From contig SKKR01000063.1 of assembly GCA_007123655.1 (NCBI GenBank), positions 1 to 10,853 on the forward strand: 10,853 nucleotides of DNA, written 5' to 3'. The position numbers were made by a program, and so were the translations under genes. The notes under the pieces are model-generated. The model did not search any database. It was given only the letters and a program-made list of their open reading frames with translations, and had not been told where the DNA came from. This document shows positions 1-6,268 of this stretch, in pieces (position 1 is the stretch's first letter; the number at the start of each line of letters is the position of its first letter). The DNA is from Thermomicrobiaceae bacterium (GTDB lineage Bacteria; Chloroflexota; Chloroflexia; Thermomicrobiales; Thermomicrobiaceae).

Positions 1-143
1 ACGGCGAGATCGTGATCCGCCCGATGATGTACCTGGCGCTTTCCTACGACCACCGGATCGTCGACGGACGCGAGGCGGTCCAGTTCCTGGTCCGGATCAA
101 GGATCTCCTGGAAGACCCGGAGAACCTGCTGATCGAGGGATAA
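1..143 (+). CDS. sucB: 2-oxo acid dehydrogenase E2 subunit (dihydrolipoamide succinyltransferase), C-terminal end
   Basis: This is the last 46 codons, in the frame starting at base 3 and ending with TAA at 141-143; the rest lies before the window. The peptide contains [20 protein letters not shown], which carries the DHRxxDG active-site motif of lipoyl-dependent acyltransferases; its histidine (codon 17 here) and aspartate (codon 21) belong to the catalytic centre. The [11 protein letters not shown] wording and the C-terminal [12 protein letters not shown] resemble 2-oxoglutarate dehydrogenase E2 (SucB/OdhB) more than pyruvate or branched-chain E2, so the likely reaction is succinyl transfer from lipoyl to CoA in the TCA cycle. 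The lipoyl and E1/E3-binding domains are outside the window, so the substrate rests on this short tail. A strong hairpin follows at 171-196. Confidence 0.9.
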   Translation, partial: GEIVIRPMMYLALSYDHRIVDGREAVQFLVRIKDLLEDPENLLIEG

Positions 144-170
144 CCTCAAATTGCTGAGAATCCGAATGGA

Positions 171-196
171 AACGCGGCGGGTCTCCTCGCCGCGTT
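171..196 (+). terminator. Hairpin terminator after the E2 gene
   Basis: A perfect 9-bp stem, AACGCGGCG (171-179) with CGCCGCGTT (188-196), encloses an 8-nt loop. It lies 28 nt after the E2 stop codon and is followed by a pyrimidine-rich run (TTCTGCTCTCTC). The U-tract is weak, but stem strength and position fit transcription termination of the TCA-cycle operon. The rest of the gap from 144 to 401 shows no gene or convincing promoter. Confidence 0.7.
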
Positions 197-401
197 CTGC
201 TCTCTCGAGGTCGAGTGACTTCCGGATTCGTCCGCGTTTGCCTGCGCCGTTGTCGTTTCAGCTTCGAAGAAGTCACGCGGCATCAGGGAAGTCCAGTCGA
301 CTGACGGGCTGTTCGTACCCGCCATCTATGCGTTAGGCTCAATACTGGCAACTGCCTCATCAGAAGCTGGTCCAGGGTCCAGCATCAGAAACGGCGGAGC
401 G

Positions 402-1037
402 ATGTTCTTCGACGACTGGGAACAACTCAATAAGACGACGATTCGCCCGGCAACGCCGTCCGACTCCCGCACGATTGCCCGGATCCACGTCCGAGGCTGG
501 CGACGGACGTACAGGGACTTCCTGCCGGAGGACCTGCTCAAGAGCATCAAGCGAAGAGACCGTGAGCAAACCTGGATGCACCTGATCGCCGGTGGCGATT
601 CCGGGCCATACGTGCTGGTGGCGGAGCATCCATCGGACGGAATTGTCGGCTTTGCGGCTGCAGGACCGGAGAGGTCTGACATCCCGGACTACGACGGAGA
701 GATCTACGCGATCTACGTCGATGAACCGCACCAGTGCACCGGCATCGGTACTGATCTGATGCGCTACGTTGCCCAGGTTATGAGCGAGAACGCCCAGCAG
801 GGTCTGTTGCTCTGGACATTCAGCCAGAGTCCCGGAAACGGGTTTTTCGAACGCCTCGGCGGGCAGGTGGTGACGACGAGGACTCGCTCACTGGGTGATG
901 TGCAGGTCGAGGAGACGGCCTACGGCTGGCCGGATATTCGCCGGTTGCTCGATGAGGAGCCTCAGGCTGACGAAGAAGTGGAAGCAGAGGTGAATGAGCG
1001 GCCAGAGCATGCTGAATCCGAAGAATCTCTCGGTTAG
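402..1037 (+). CDS. GNAT-family N-acetyltransferase (paralogue 1, acidic tail)
   Basis: The 211-residue product is a Gcn5-related acetyltransferase, a family that transfers an acyl group from acyl-CoA to an amine; the substrate cannot be read from sequence. The fold begins at TTIRPATPSD (about residue 12). The CoA-binding motif A is Q111-C-T-G114-I-G116-T, preceded by the strand GEIYAIYVD (99-107). The usual C-terminal tyrosine is phenylalanine here (GFFERLGG, F149). Residues 184-211 form a strongly acidic, probably disordered tail, DEEPQADEEVEAEV and onward, absent from the paralogue downstream. ATG 402 is used because no other in-frame start lies near the fold; the GGAG at 396-399 is only 2 nt away, which is tight. 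The gene stands alone between the E2 terminator and a hairpin just after its stop, so it is probably its own transcript. Confidence 0.85.
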   Translation: MFFDDWEQLNKTTIRPATPSDSRTIARIHVRGWRRTYRDFLPEDLLKSIKRRDREQTWMHLIAGGDSGPYVLVAEHPSDGIVGFAAAGPERSDIPDYDGEIYAIYVDEPHQCTGIGTDLMRYVAQVMSENAQQGLLLWTFSQSPGNGFFERLGGQVVTTRTRSLGDVQVEETAYGWPDIRRLLDEEPQADEEVEAEVNERPEHAESEESLG

Positions 1038-1059
1038 TGGCGCAGCTCTGTATGCGCCA
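1038..1059 (+). terminator. Hairpin directly after the first GNAT gene
   Basis: TGGCGCA (1038-1044) pairs perfectly with TGCGCCA (1053-1059) around an 8-nt loop. The stem begins at the first base after the TAG stop (1035-1037). Only a short T-containing stretch (ATGTTTGC) follows, so this may be a weak terminator or an mRNA 3'-end stabiliser. Confidence 0.4.
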
Positions 1060-1134
1060 ATGTTTGCGATAAGTTCTACGCATACAATAAATTTCTTTCC
1101 TGTAGCTTGGTGCATGCGTCGCTTTCGAGCAAGA

Positions 1135-1202
1135 AGTGGCGGGCAGGTACGCCCGCCACTACCTGCGAGATCGAAACAAGACAAACTCGGGACGCCCGCC
1201 AC
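1135..1202. repeat. Short palindromic repeat with an extra arm copy
   Basis: AGTGGCGGGC (1135-1144) and GCCCGCCACT (1151-1160) form a perfect 10-bp stem around a 6-nt loop, AGGTAC. A competing pairing exists: CAGGTA (1144-1149) with TACCTG (1160-1165). A third arm copy, GCCCGCCAC, stands at 1194-1202. The element lies in the 230-nt gap between the two GNAT genes (1038-1267). It is GC-rich, has no U-tract, and resembles the compact palindromes at 4611-4727 in architecture (7-10 bp arm, 5-6 nt loop) but not in arm sequence. Confidence 0.65.
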
Positions 1203-1267
1203 GACCCGATGGTTCTTATGGTCTGACTGTTTCTGCGAGGTTCTTGAGAATCCAGAACTGGAACCCC

Positions 1268-1828
1268 ATGAGTGCTGACATCACTATCACAATCCGCCCC
1301 GCCTCCCTTGACGACGCTCCTGGCATTGCCCGGGTTCACGTTGATTCATGGCGAACCACGTATCGCGGGATCGTTCCGGACTCGGTCCTGGATAGCATCG
1401 ACTATGACACCCGCGCGGGCGCCTGGCGACGCGGGATCTCCGATACCACCAGCAGCCAGCGCGTATCCGTCGCCGAAACACCCGTTGGCGAGATCATCGG
1501 GTTCGTTGCATCCGGACCAGAACGAAGCGGCGATTATCCCGGGTACACCGGCGAGATCTACGCGATCTACCTGCTGGAAGCCTGGCAGGGGCTCGGACTG
1601 GGGCGAAGGCTGATGATCGTCGGCGTTAACGCGTTACTCGAGCAGGGACATGAGTCAATGATTATCTGGGCGCTCACAGAGAATCCCGCCTGTGATTTCT
1701 ATAGTCGGATGGGCGGGCGCCCGATCGCCACTCAGACCGTCACCATGGGCCGGAAGACGCTTGAGGAGACCGGCTTCGGGTGGGACAATATCCGGATGAT
1801 GCGTTACGCCCGCGGGTCCGAGGAGTGA
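1268..1828 (+). CDS. GNAT-family N-acetyltransferase (paralogue 2)
   Basis: The product is a 186-residue acetyltransferase clearly paralogous to the gene at 402. Shared blocks include TIRPA, IAR(I/V)HV, W(R)xTYR, ASGPERS/AAGPERS, GEIYAIY, (Q)xxGxG and GWxxIR. Motif A here is canonical: Q107-G-L-G110-L-G112-R113. The GNAT tyrosine is present at Y145 (DFYSRMGG), unlike paralogue 1. The frame is open upstream to an ATG-like start at 1136, but those 44 codons (Arg-rich, non-conserved) overlap the palindrome and have no GNAT counterpart. ATG 1268 places the first beta strand ITIRPAS at residue 6, as expected, though no strong SD precedes it. The alpha/beta hydrolase begins 22 nt after the stop, so the two are probably co-transcribed. 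The acyl acceptor is unknown. Confidence 0.85.
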   Translation: MSADITITIRPASLDDAPGIARVHVDSWRTTYRGIVPDSVLDSIDYDTRAGAWRRGISDTTSSQRVSVAETPVGEIIGFVASGPERSGDYPGYTGEIYAIYLLEAWQGLGLGRRLMIVGVNALLEQGHESMIIWALTENPACDFYSRMGGRPIATQTVTMGRKTLEETGFGWDNIRMMRYARGSEE

Positions 1829-1836
1829 TCCACCTG

Positions 1837-1842
1837 AAGGGA
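1837..1842 (+). promoter_or_regulatory. Ribosome binding site supporting a TTG start
   Basis: AAGGGA ends 8 nt before TTG 1851. No other start codon in this frame lies at usable spacing, so this site decides the start of the alpha/beta hydrolase. Confidence 0.6.
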
Positions 1843-1850
1843 CAGACCGG

Positions 1851-2684
1851 TTGACGATCAACGAACTCCGGTTCGCCGAGACCGCGGACGGGGCGCGGAT
1901 CGCATACGAGTTTCGCGCCGAAAACGGGGATGAACCCCCGGTGCTGGCGCTGCACGGCGTGCTGGTCGGGACATCTAACTGGGTCCATCAGATGCTGCGC
2001 ATGCCGGAGTATCGCTGGATTGTGCCCAGCTTTCGCGGGCACGGAGAAAGCTCTCCGGTGGCCAAGACGCCCGACATTGAACAGGCCGCGCTTGATATGG
2101 TCGCCGTGCTCGACAGCGAGAACATCGAGCGGGCGCTGGTAACAGGCAACTCGCTCGGGGCGACCGTCGCCGTTGCGCTGGGACTCATGCGCCCGGAGCG
2201 ATGCGTGGGCCTGGTGTTGATGGAGCCGTCGATTCCCTCGCTGGTGCCGGACGCCTCGGATCGACTGATCGCCGAGGCGACGCGCACCCGTGAACTCCTC
2301 GAGCAGGGAGATGTGGACGGGGCGCTCGGCGAGTTCGTCCATCCCCGGCTGGGTGATGACTGGAAGAAGAAACTCGGCCGGCGACGACTGGAGGAGTGGC
2401 GACGGAACATTCACGCCGCGCCGGCCTGGCTGGACGCGGTCGTCGCGTTCGATCCGGGGCCCGGACCGCTGGCCGGCCTCCAGCCCCCCACGCTCATCCT
2501 GCACGGCGAGCAGACCAGGGGCTTCTACCGTGCTTTGACGCTCGCCGTGGCCGAGTGCGTTCCTCACGCGGAACTCGGCACGATACCTGACGCCGGGCAT
2601 GGCGCTCCGGTCGATAATCCGGAGCAGTTCAACCAGACGCTCGCCGGTTTCTACGAGCGCGTGGGATCCGGGGCGGCAGGGTAG
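1851..2684 (+). CDS. Alpha/beta-fold hydrolase
   Basis: The 277-residue protein has the alpha/beta-hydrolase layout. The oxyanion region is LALHGVLVG (HG at 35-36). The nucleophile elbow is GNSLG with Ser101. The catalytic histidine is His250 in PDAGHGAPVDNPEQF, a typical C-terminal block. The acid is not obvious: the strand LILHGEQT lacks the common GxxD, leaving Glu220 or Glu125 (LVLMEPS) as candidates. A cap domain fits residues about 130-200. There is no signal peptide, so it is probably cytoplasmic. The family includes esterases, C-C hydrolases, epoxide hydrolases and dehalogenases, and the substrate cannot be told. Translation starts at TTG 1851 with an AAGGGA ribosome site, 22 nt after the second GNAT gene, suggesting an acetyltransferase-hydrolase operon. 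Confidence 0.85.
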   Translation: MTINELRFAETADGARIAYEFRAENGDEPPVLALHGVLVGTSNWVHQMLRMPEYRWIVPSFRGHGESSPVAKTPDIEQAALDMVAVLDSENIERALVTGNSLGATVAVALGLMRPERCVGLVLMEPSIPSLVPDASDRLIAEATRTRELLEQGDVDGALGEFVHPRLGDDWKKKLGRRRLEEWRRNIHAAPAWLDAVVAFDPGPGPLAGLQPPTLILHGEQTRGFYRALTLAVAECVPHAELGTIPDAGHGAPVDNPEQFNQTLAGFYERVGSGAAG

Positions 2685-2948
2685 CTGATCCAGGTTTCCC
2701 GATGTGCTACCGTTCACAAATCGGCGACGCCGGATTACAATCTGTCGGACAGCGGACCACACGACGAATCGCTGCACCCGAAACGAATGACCAGAATCCA
2801 GGACAGGGTAATTCAACGTCGAATCCCGGGATCAATGGTCCAGCCGTGAGATCCTGTGTCGGCGACTGCCGGGGATGCTCGTGAATTGGCCGAACGTTCA
2901 GTCTGCAAGCAGTCGGGATGAGACCGGACTGCGAGAGGAGCAAAATCT
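2685..2948. other. Intergenic leader before the thiamine-diphosphate enzyme
   Basis: No gene is visible in these 264 nt. Two short perfect palindromes, ATCCCGGGAT (2823-2832) and GAACGTTC (2892-2899), could be operator half-sites, but neither sits beside a convincing promoter. I saw no TPP riboswitch or T-box consensus. The SD AGAGGAG (2934-2940) lies 8 nt before GTG 2949 and fixes the downstream start. Confidence 0.4.
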
Positions 2949-4583
2949 GTGGCGAAATTAACCGGAGGACAGGCGCTCGCCCGGTCCCTGAAGACACATG
3001 GAGTCGATACGATCTTCGGGCTTCCCGGTGTTCAGCTCGACTGGTTTTTCGATGGCCTCTATGATCTGCAGCAAAAGGGCGAGATCAAGATCTACCATAC
3101 CCGCCATGAGCAGGCGACCACCTATATGGCGGACGGGTACGCCCGCACCACCGGCAAACCGGGTGTGGCGGTCATGGTGCCCGGCCCGGGATTGCTCAAC
3201 GGGATGGCCGGCCTTTCGACCGCGTACTCCTGCTCGTCTCCGGTACTCAGTATCTCCGGGCAGATCCGCTCCAACCTCATTGGCAAGGGTCGCGGTGAAC
3301 TGCACGAAATCCCGTATCAGCTTGAGATGATGAAGTCAGTCACCAAGTGGGCCAGCCGGGCGATGAAGCCGGACGAAGTGCCCGGGATGGTGCACGAAGC
3401 GTTCAAACAGATGCTCAGCGGCCATGTTCGACCGGTCCACATCGAAGTCCCGCCGGACGTGCTGCAGGCGGAGGCCGAAATGGACCTCTTCAGCATGCCG
3501 GAGATCGAACGCGTCAAGCCTGACCCGGACAAGATCGAGAAAGCGGCCGAAGCGCTCGGGAAGGCGGAGCGTCCGATCATCTACGTCGGTGGCGGCATTC
3601 TGCGCGCGGAAGCATGGGATGAACTCAAAGACCTCGCCGAGATGCTGGAAGCGCCCGTCATCATGTCCGCGAACGGAAAAGGCTCCATCTCCGCGCGTCA
3701 CCATCTCGGCCACAGCATGCTGAGCGGATTCGACCTGACTCCGAAATCCGACGCGGTTCTGGTGGTTGGTACGCGGTTTGTTCAGCCCGCCAACTCCGAC
3801 TGGGGCCCCGGCGAGGGCCAGACGGTCATCCAGATGGACATCGATGAGGAGGAGATCGGCCGGAACTACAAACCGGACGTCGGCGTCGTGTCAGACGCAA
3901 AAGTCGGCCTGGCGGCGCTCGCCGAGCGGACCGCAAAGCACAACCGATCCCGCGAGTCCCGCAAGGACGAACTTGAAGCGCTGAAAGCGCAGCAGGAAGA
4001 TCTGCTGTTCGAGATCCAGCCACAGGCGTCCTACGCCCAGGCGATCCGTGAAGTGCTACCGGAAGACGGGATTGTCGTCAACGAGAGCACACAGGTAGGC
4101 TACTTCTCAGCCGTCGGGTTCCCGGTATACCATCCACGAACCTTCATCGGCTCCGGGTACCAGGGGACGCTCGGCTACGGCTTCGCGACGGCGCTCGGTG
4201 CCCAGGTGGGTAACCCGGACAAGAAGGTCGTCTCAATCAACGGGGACGGCGGTTTCTACTACAACGTCCAGGAACTCTCGACGATGGCGAAGTTCAACAA
4301 TAATCTGATCGCCATCGTGTTCAACGACGGCGCCTACGGAAACGTCAAGCGGATCCAGCAGCAGTCGTTCAACGGCCGCACCATCGCGTCGGATCTCTAC
4401 AATCCCGAAGTCGCGAAAACCGCGGAAGCCTTCGGCGTCCAGGGCATCAAGGCGGAAGGACCGGACGGGTTGAAGAATGCGATGGAAGAGGCGATGAAGA
4501 GCGACGCGCCGACGCTGATCGAAGTGCCAGTCGGAGAAATGCCCGGCATGTGGCACCTGGTACGGCGCGGCCAGCGGACGTAG
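2949..4583 (+). CDS. Thiamine-diphosphate-dependent enzyme (acetolactate synthase/pyruvate decarboxylase superfamily)
   Basis: The 544-residue protein has the three-domain ThDP plan: N-terminal PYR domain (about 4-170), central domain (about 195-325) and C-terminal PP domain (about 375-530). The cofactor-activating glutamate is E54 in RHEQATTYMADGYAR. The metal-diphosphate motif starts at GDG (432-434) and closes at FNDGAYGN (458-465). The C-terminal block reads SGYQGTLGYGFATALGA. The family joins or cleaves C-C bonds next to carbonyls (acetolactate synthase, glyoxylate carboligase, benzoylformate decarboxylase, oxalyl-CoA decarboxylase). No ilvN, ilvC or other branched-chain gene is nearby, the usual FAD-loop signatures of IlvB are not evident, and the substrate is left open. 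Start GTG 2949 has a strong AGAGGAG site. It is flanked by noncoding gaps, so it is probably transcribed alone. Confidence 0.88.
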   Translation: MAKLTGGQALARSLKTHGVDTIFGLPGVQLDWFFDGLYDLQQKGEIKIYHTRHEQATTYMADGYARTTGKPGVAVMVPGPGLLNGMAGLSTAYSCSSPVLSISGQIRSNLIGKGRGELHEIPYQLEMMKSVTKWASRAMKPDEVPGMVHEAFKQMLSGHVRPVHIEVPPDVLQAEAEMDLFSMPEIERVKPDPDKIEKAAEALGKAERPIIYVGGGILRAEAWDELKDLAEMLEAPVIMSANGKGSISARHHLGHSMLSGFDLTPKSDAVLVVGTRFVQPANSDWGPGEGQTVIQMDIDEEEIGRNYKPDVGVVSDAKVGLAALAERTAKHNRSRESRKDELEALKAQQEDLLFEIQPQASYAQAIREVLPEDGIVVNESTQVGYFSAVGFPVYHPRTFIGSGYQGTLGYGFATALGAQVGNPDKKVVSINGDGGFYYNVQELSTMAKFNNNLIAIVFNDGAYGNVKRIQQQSFNGRTIASDLYNPEVAKTAEAFGVQGIKAEGPDGLKNAMEEAMKSDAPTLIEVPVGEMPGMWHLVRRGQRT

Positions 4584-4727
4584 AAACCAACCTCTCAGCG
4601 GTTTCTGGCAGGGGCGGCGATACAGCCGCCCTCGTTGTTCACGCCAGTTCAGGGACCGGGTATACCGGTCCCTGCCAGTCCGCGACCATAACCCGCGCAA
4701 ACGAACGGGACCGGATTTTCCGGTCCC
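4582..4727. repeat. Cluster of four palindromes between convergent genes
   Basis: Four inverted repeats fill most of the 167-nt gap between two converging transcripts. (1) AGAAACC 4582-4588 with GGTTTCT 4600-4606. (2) GGGCGGC 4612-4618 with GCCGCCC 4625-4631, loop GATACA. (3) CAGGGACCGG 4650-4659 with CCGGTCCCTG 4665-4674, loop GTATA. (4) GGGACCGG 4707-4714 with CCGGTCCC 4720-4727, loop ATTTT. Palindromes 3 and 4 share identical 8-nt arms but different loops, so they look like members of one small repeat family. No U-tract follows, but the cluster may act as a bidirectional terminator or mRNA-end stabiliser for both transcripts. Confidence 0.75.
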
Positions 4728-4750
4728 CAGACAACGCTGTGAATCAGCGA

Positions 4751-5239
4751 TTATGAACGGGGTTTCGTGTCCTCGTCGTTCCAGGTCTTGCGCCACCGCT
4801 GGAACGCCTTGAATCCCCGTCCGGCGGCCCGCCCCGCCTGTTTGATGCCTTCGTTCGCCATCTCGCCGGCGACCTTTGCGCCGTCCGTTGTGTAGCGCTG
4901 GGTGATCGTGCTGATCGTGTGGAAGTCGGCTTCCACCTGCTGGCGAGTGAGTCCCGCATTCTGCAGGTGGCGTTCCGCCTTCTCGGGTTGCATCTCGTTG
5001 AGCGCGAACCGGATCGCTCCGATGGTAACCATCACGTTGTTGACCTGGCGTAACAGCGGAACCCAGCGGGCGACCTTGTAGAATCCCCCGACGCCGAGCA
5101 CGTCCATCAGCGGCGATTGTTTCGGGGCGCCCATCCATCCTTCCTGGACGAGGGACGCGGAAAGCTTGCCGTAGTTGCCGAGCCGGCCCGAGATATCGCT
5201 GATTGTCGCTCGTACGTCAGGTTCGTTGGTGTCAGTCAC
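4751..5239 (-). CDS. Unrecognised protein, third gene of the msrBA operon
   Basis: I do not recognise this 162-residue protein. It starts at GTG (5237-5239), 14 nt after the msrA stop, with an AGGA upstream, and runs to 4751. The N-terminal third is polar. Residues about 44-80 are moderately hydrophobic (PLMDVLGVGGFYKVARWVPL, then a V/I/A-rich run through 80) without a clean membrane span. Residues 82-150 look helical, and the end is basic then acidic (KAFQRWRKTWNDEDTKPRS). It has no cysteine, so it is not itself a thiol reductant, and there is no signal peptide. Close spacing supports translation from the msr mRNA. It could be a membrane-associated partner of the repair enzymes, but that rests only on position. 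Coding status is supported by its spacing and by its plausible composition. Confidence 0.7.
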   Translation of the reverse strand: MTDTNEPDVRATISDISGRLGNYGKLSASLVQEGWMGAPKQSPLMDVLGVGGFYKVARWVPLLRQVNNVMVTIGAIRFALNEMQPEKAERHLQNAGLTRQQVEADFHTISTITQRYTTDGAKVAGEMANEGIKQAGRAAGRGFKAFQRWRKTWNDEDTKPRS

Positions 5240-5253
5240 CGCATCCTGATTCC

Positions 5254-5694
5254 TTATGCGACGCCGTGTTTCGCGAAATACTGCTGGTGATACTCTTCGG
5301 CGCGGTAGAAAACAGGCGCCGGTTCGACCGCTGTGTGAACAGTTCGCTTCGACTCCTGTGACTGTCGATCCTGAACGGCCCGTTCGGCGATCGCGCGTTG
5401 CTCATCGTCGTGCGTAAAGATGACGGAGCGGTACTGCGGCTTTTCCTTGCCAGTCGGATCGTGCAGGCTCCAGAAGTGGTCGACGAGTTGCTCATACGAG
5501 ACCGTCCCCGGATCATACTCCACTTGGACAACCTCAGTGTGACCCGTCATTCCGGAGCAGACATCCGGGTAGCTCGGGTTCTCGGTGTGGCCGCCTGCGT
5601 AACCGGAGGCGACATCCCGAACGCCGTCGAGCTTCCGAAAGGATGCCTCCACCCCCCAGAAACAGCCGGCGCCGAATGTTGCGAGTTTTGTCAT
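5254..5694 (-). CDS. msrA: Peptide-methionine (S)-S-oxide reductase MsrA
   Basis: This 146-residue enzyme reduces the S diastereomer of methionine sulfoxide, free or in proteins. The catalytic cysteine is C11 in GAGCFWGVE. Substrate-pocket residues are present: F12/W13, Y42 in [10 protein letters not shown] and E54 in [13 protein letters not shown]. The terminal block is [12 protein letters not shown]. Two oddities stand out. The only other cysteine is C46, so the C-terminal resolving cysteines of E. coli-type MsrA are absent. The segment between HDPT and QYRS is only GKEKP, where most family members have a longer NRQGND-type loop that supplies a conserved aspartate. ATG 5694 has the site AAGGGGA about 6 nt upstream. 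The gene follows msrB by 62 nt and precedes the unknown gene by 14 nt. Confidence 0.95.
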   Translation of the reverse strand: MTKLATFGAGCFWGVEASFRKLDGVRDVASGYAGGHTENPSYPDVCSGMTGHTEVVQVEYDPGTVSYEQLVDHFWSLHDPTGKEKPQYRSVIFTHDDEQRAIAERAVQDRQSQESKRTVHTAVEPAPVFYRAEEYHQQYFAKHGVA

Positions 5695-5756
5695 GTCGTT
5701 CCCCTTGTCAGGTATCCCGGCGCTGAAGCACCGGACTGATCATTGCAAGTGAGGGA

Positions 5757-6164
5757 TTACTCTGATGAATCCTCTGCGTCCAGCTCCATCGCGAGCGAGT
5801 TCATGCAGTAGCGCTGGCCGGTTGGCTGCGGGCCGTCGTCGAACAGGTGCCCCAGATGTCCGTCACACGTTCCGCAGAGCACCTCGACCCGGACCATCCC
5901 GAACGAACGATCTTCCCGGAACTGAACCGCATCCGGGGTGATCGGCTCCCAGAAGCTCGGCCAGCCGGATTTCGAATCGTATTTGGTGGCTGACGAGAAC
6001 AGCGCGGTCCCGCATCCGGCGCAGCGGTAGACGCCGTCCCTCTTCTCGTTGACGTACATATTGGCGAACGGCGGCTCGGTGCCACCCTCGCGCAGGATCC
6101 GGAACTGGTCCCGGTTGAGCCGCTGTTTCCATTCCTGTTCGGAGAGCTGTACCTTTTCCGGCAT
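5757..6164 (-). CDS. msrB: Peptide-methionine (R)-S-oxide reductase MsrB
   Basis: This 135-residue enzyme reduces the R diastereomer of methionine sulfoxide and complements the adjacent MsrA. Structural zinc is held by two CxxC pairs, C48/C51 (CAGC) and C97/C100 (CGTC). The catalytic cysteine is C120 in RYCMNSLAMEL, and the active-site stretch SGWPSFW (66-72), HLGHLF and DGPQPTGQRYC are all present. Many homologues carry a resolving cysteine just before the GWPSF block (SGCGWPSF in E. coli); here it is serine (S66), so the enzyme is probably a one-cysteine type. The start is well defined by AAGGAGG, 6 nt before ATG 6164. It lies 104 nt after the VWA gene on the same strand, so it may start its own transcript or continue the upstream one. 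Confidence 0.95.
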   Translation of the reverse strand: MPEKVQLSEQEWKQRLNRDQFRILREGGTEPPFANMYVNEKRDGVYRCAGCGTALFSSATKYDSKSGWPSFWEPITPDAVQFREDRSFGMVRVEVLCGTCDGHLGHLFDDGPQPTGQRYCMNSLAMELDAEDSSE

Positions 6165-6186
6165 CGATTTCCTCCTTGTTCAACAA

Positions 6187-6234
6187 CGGGAGACGATGAA
6201 CCTTTGACCTACCCCGATCTTCTCGTCGCTCCCG
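6187..6234. other. Imperfect inverted repeat between the VWA gene and msrB
   Basis: CGGGAGACGA (6187-6196) pairs with TCGT-CG-CTCCCG (6223-6234) apart from a 2-nt bulge, around a 26-nt loop. It sits between the VWA stop and the msrB ribosome site, so it may be a weak 3'-end hairpin of the first transcript or an operator for msrB. I see no clear promoter here. Confidence 0.3.
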
Positions 6235-6268
6235 CTCCCGGAATCCGACCAGGGTAAATGGCCCCGGC

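Noticed and set aside
1136..1267. N-terminal extension of the second GNAT protein
   Set aside because: The segment has no counterpart in the paralogue and is made of the palindromic repeat.
1740..2816. A 358-codon open frame on the - strand opposite the alpha/beta hydrolase
   Set aside because: It is antisense to a gene with a clear Ser-His fold signature, is rich in Arg/Pro/Gly, and resembles no family; high GC makes such shadows common.
2685..2948. TPP riboswitch or T-box before the thiamine-diphosphate enzyme
   Set aside because: The gene uses ThDP and such control is conceivable, but neither consensus core is present in the leader.
4233..5138. A 301-codon open frame on the - strand spanning the end of the ThDP gene
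   Set aside because: It runs antisense through the conserved ThDP motif and across the palindrome cluster, and has a low-complexity Arg/Gly-rich product.
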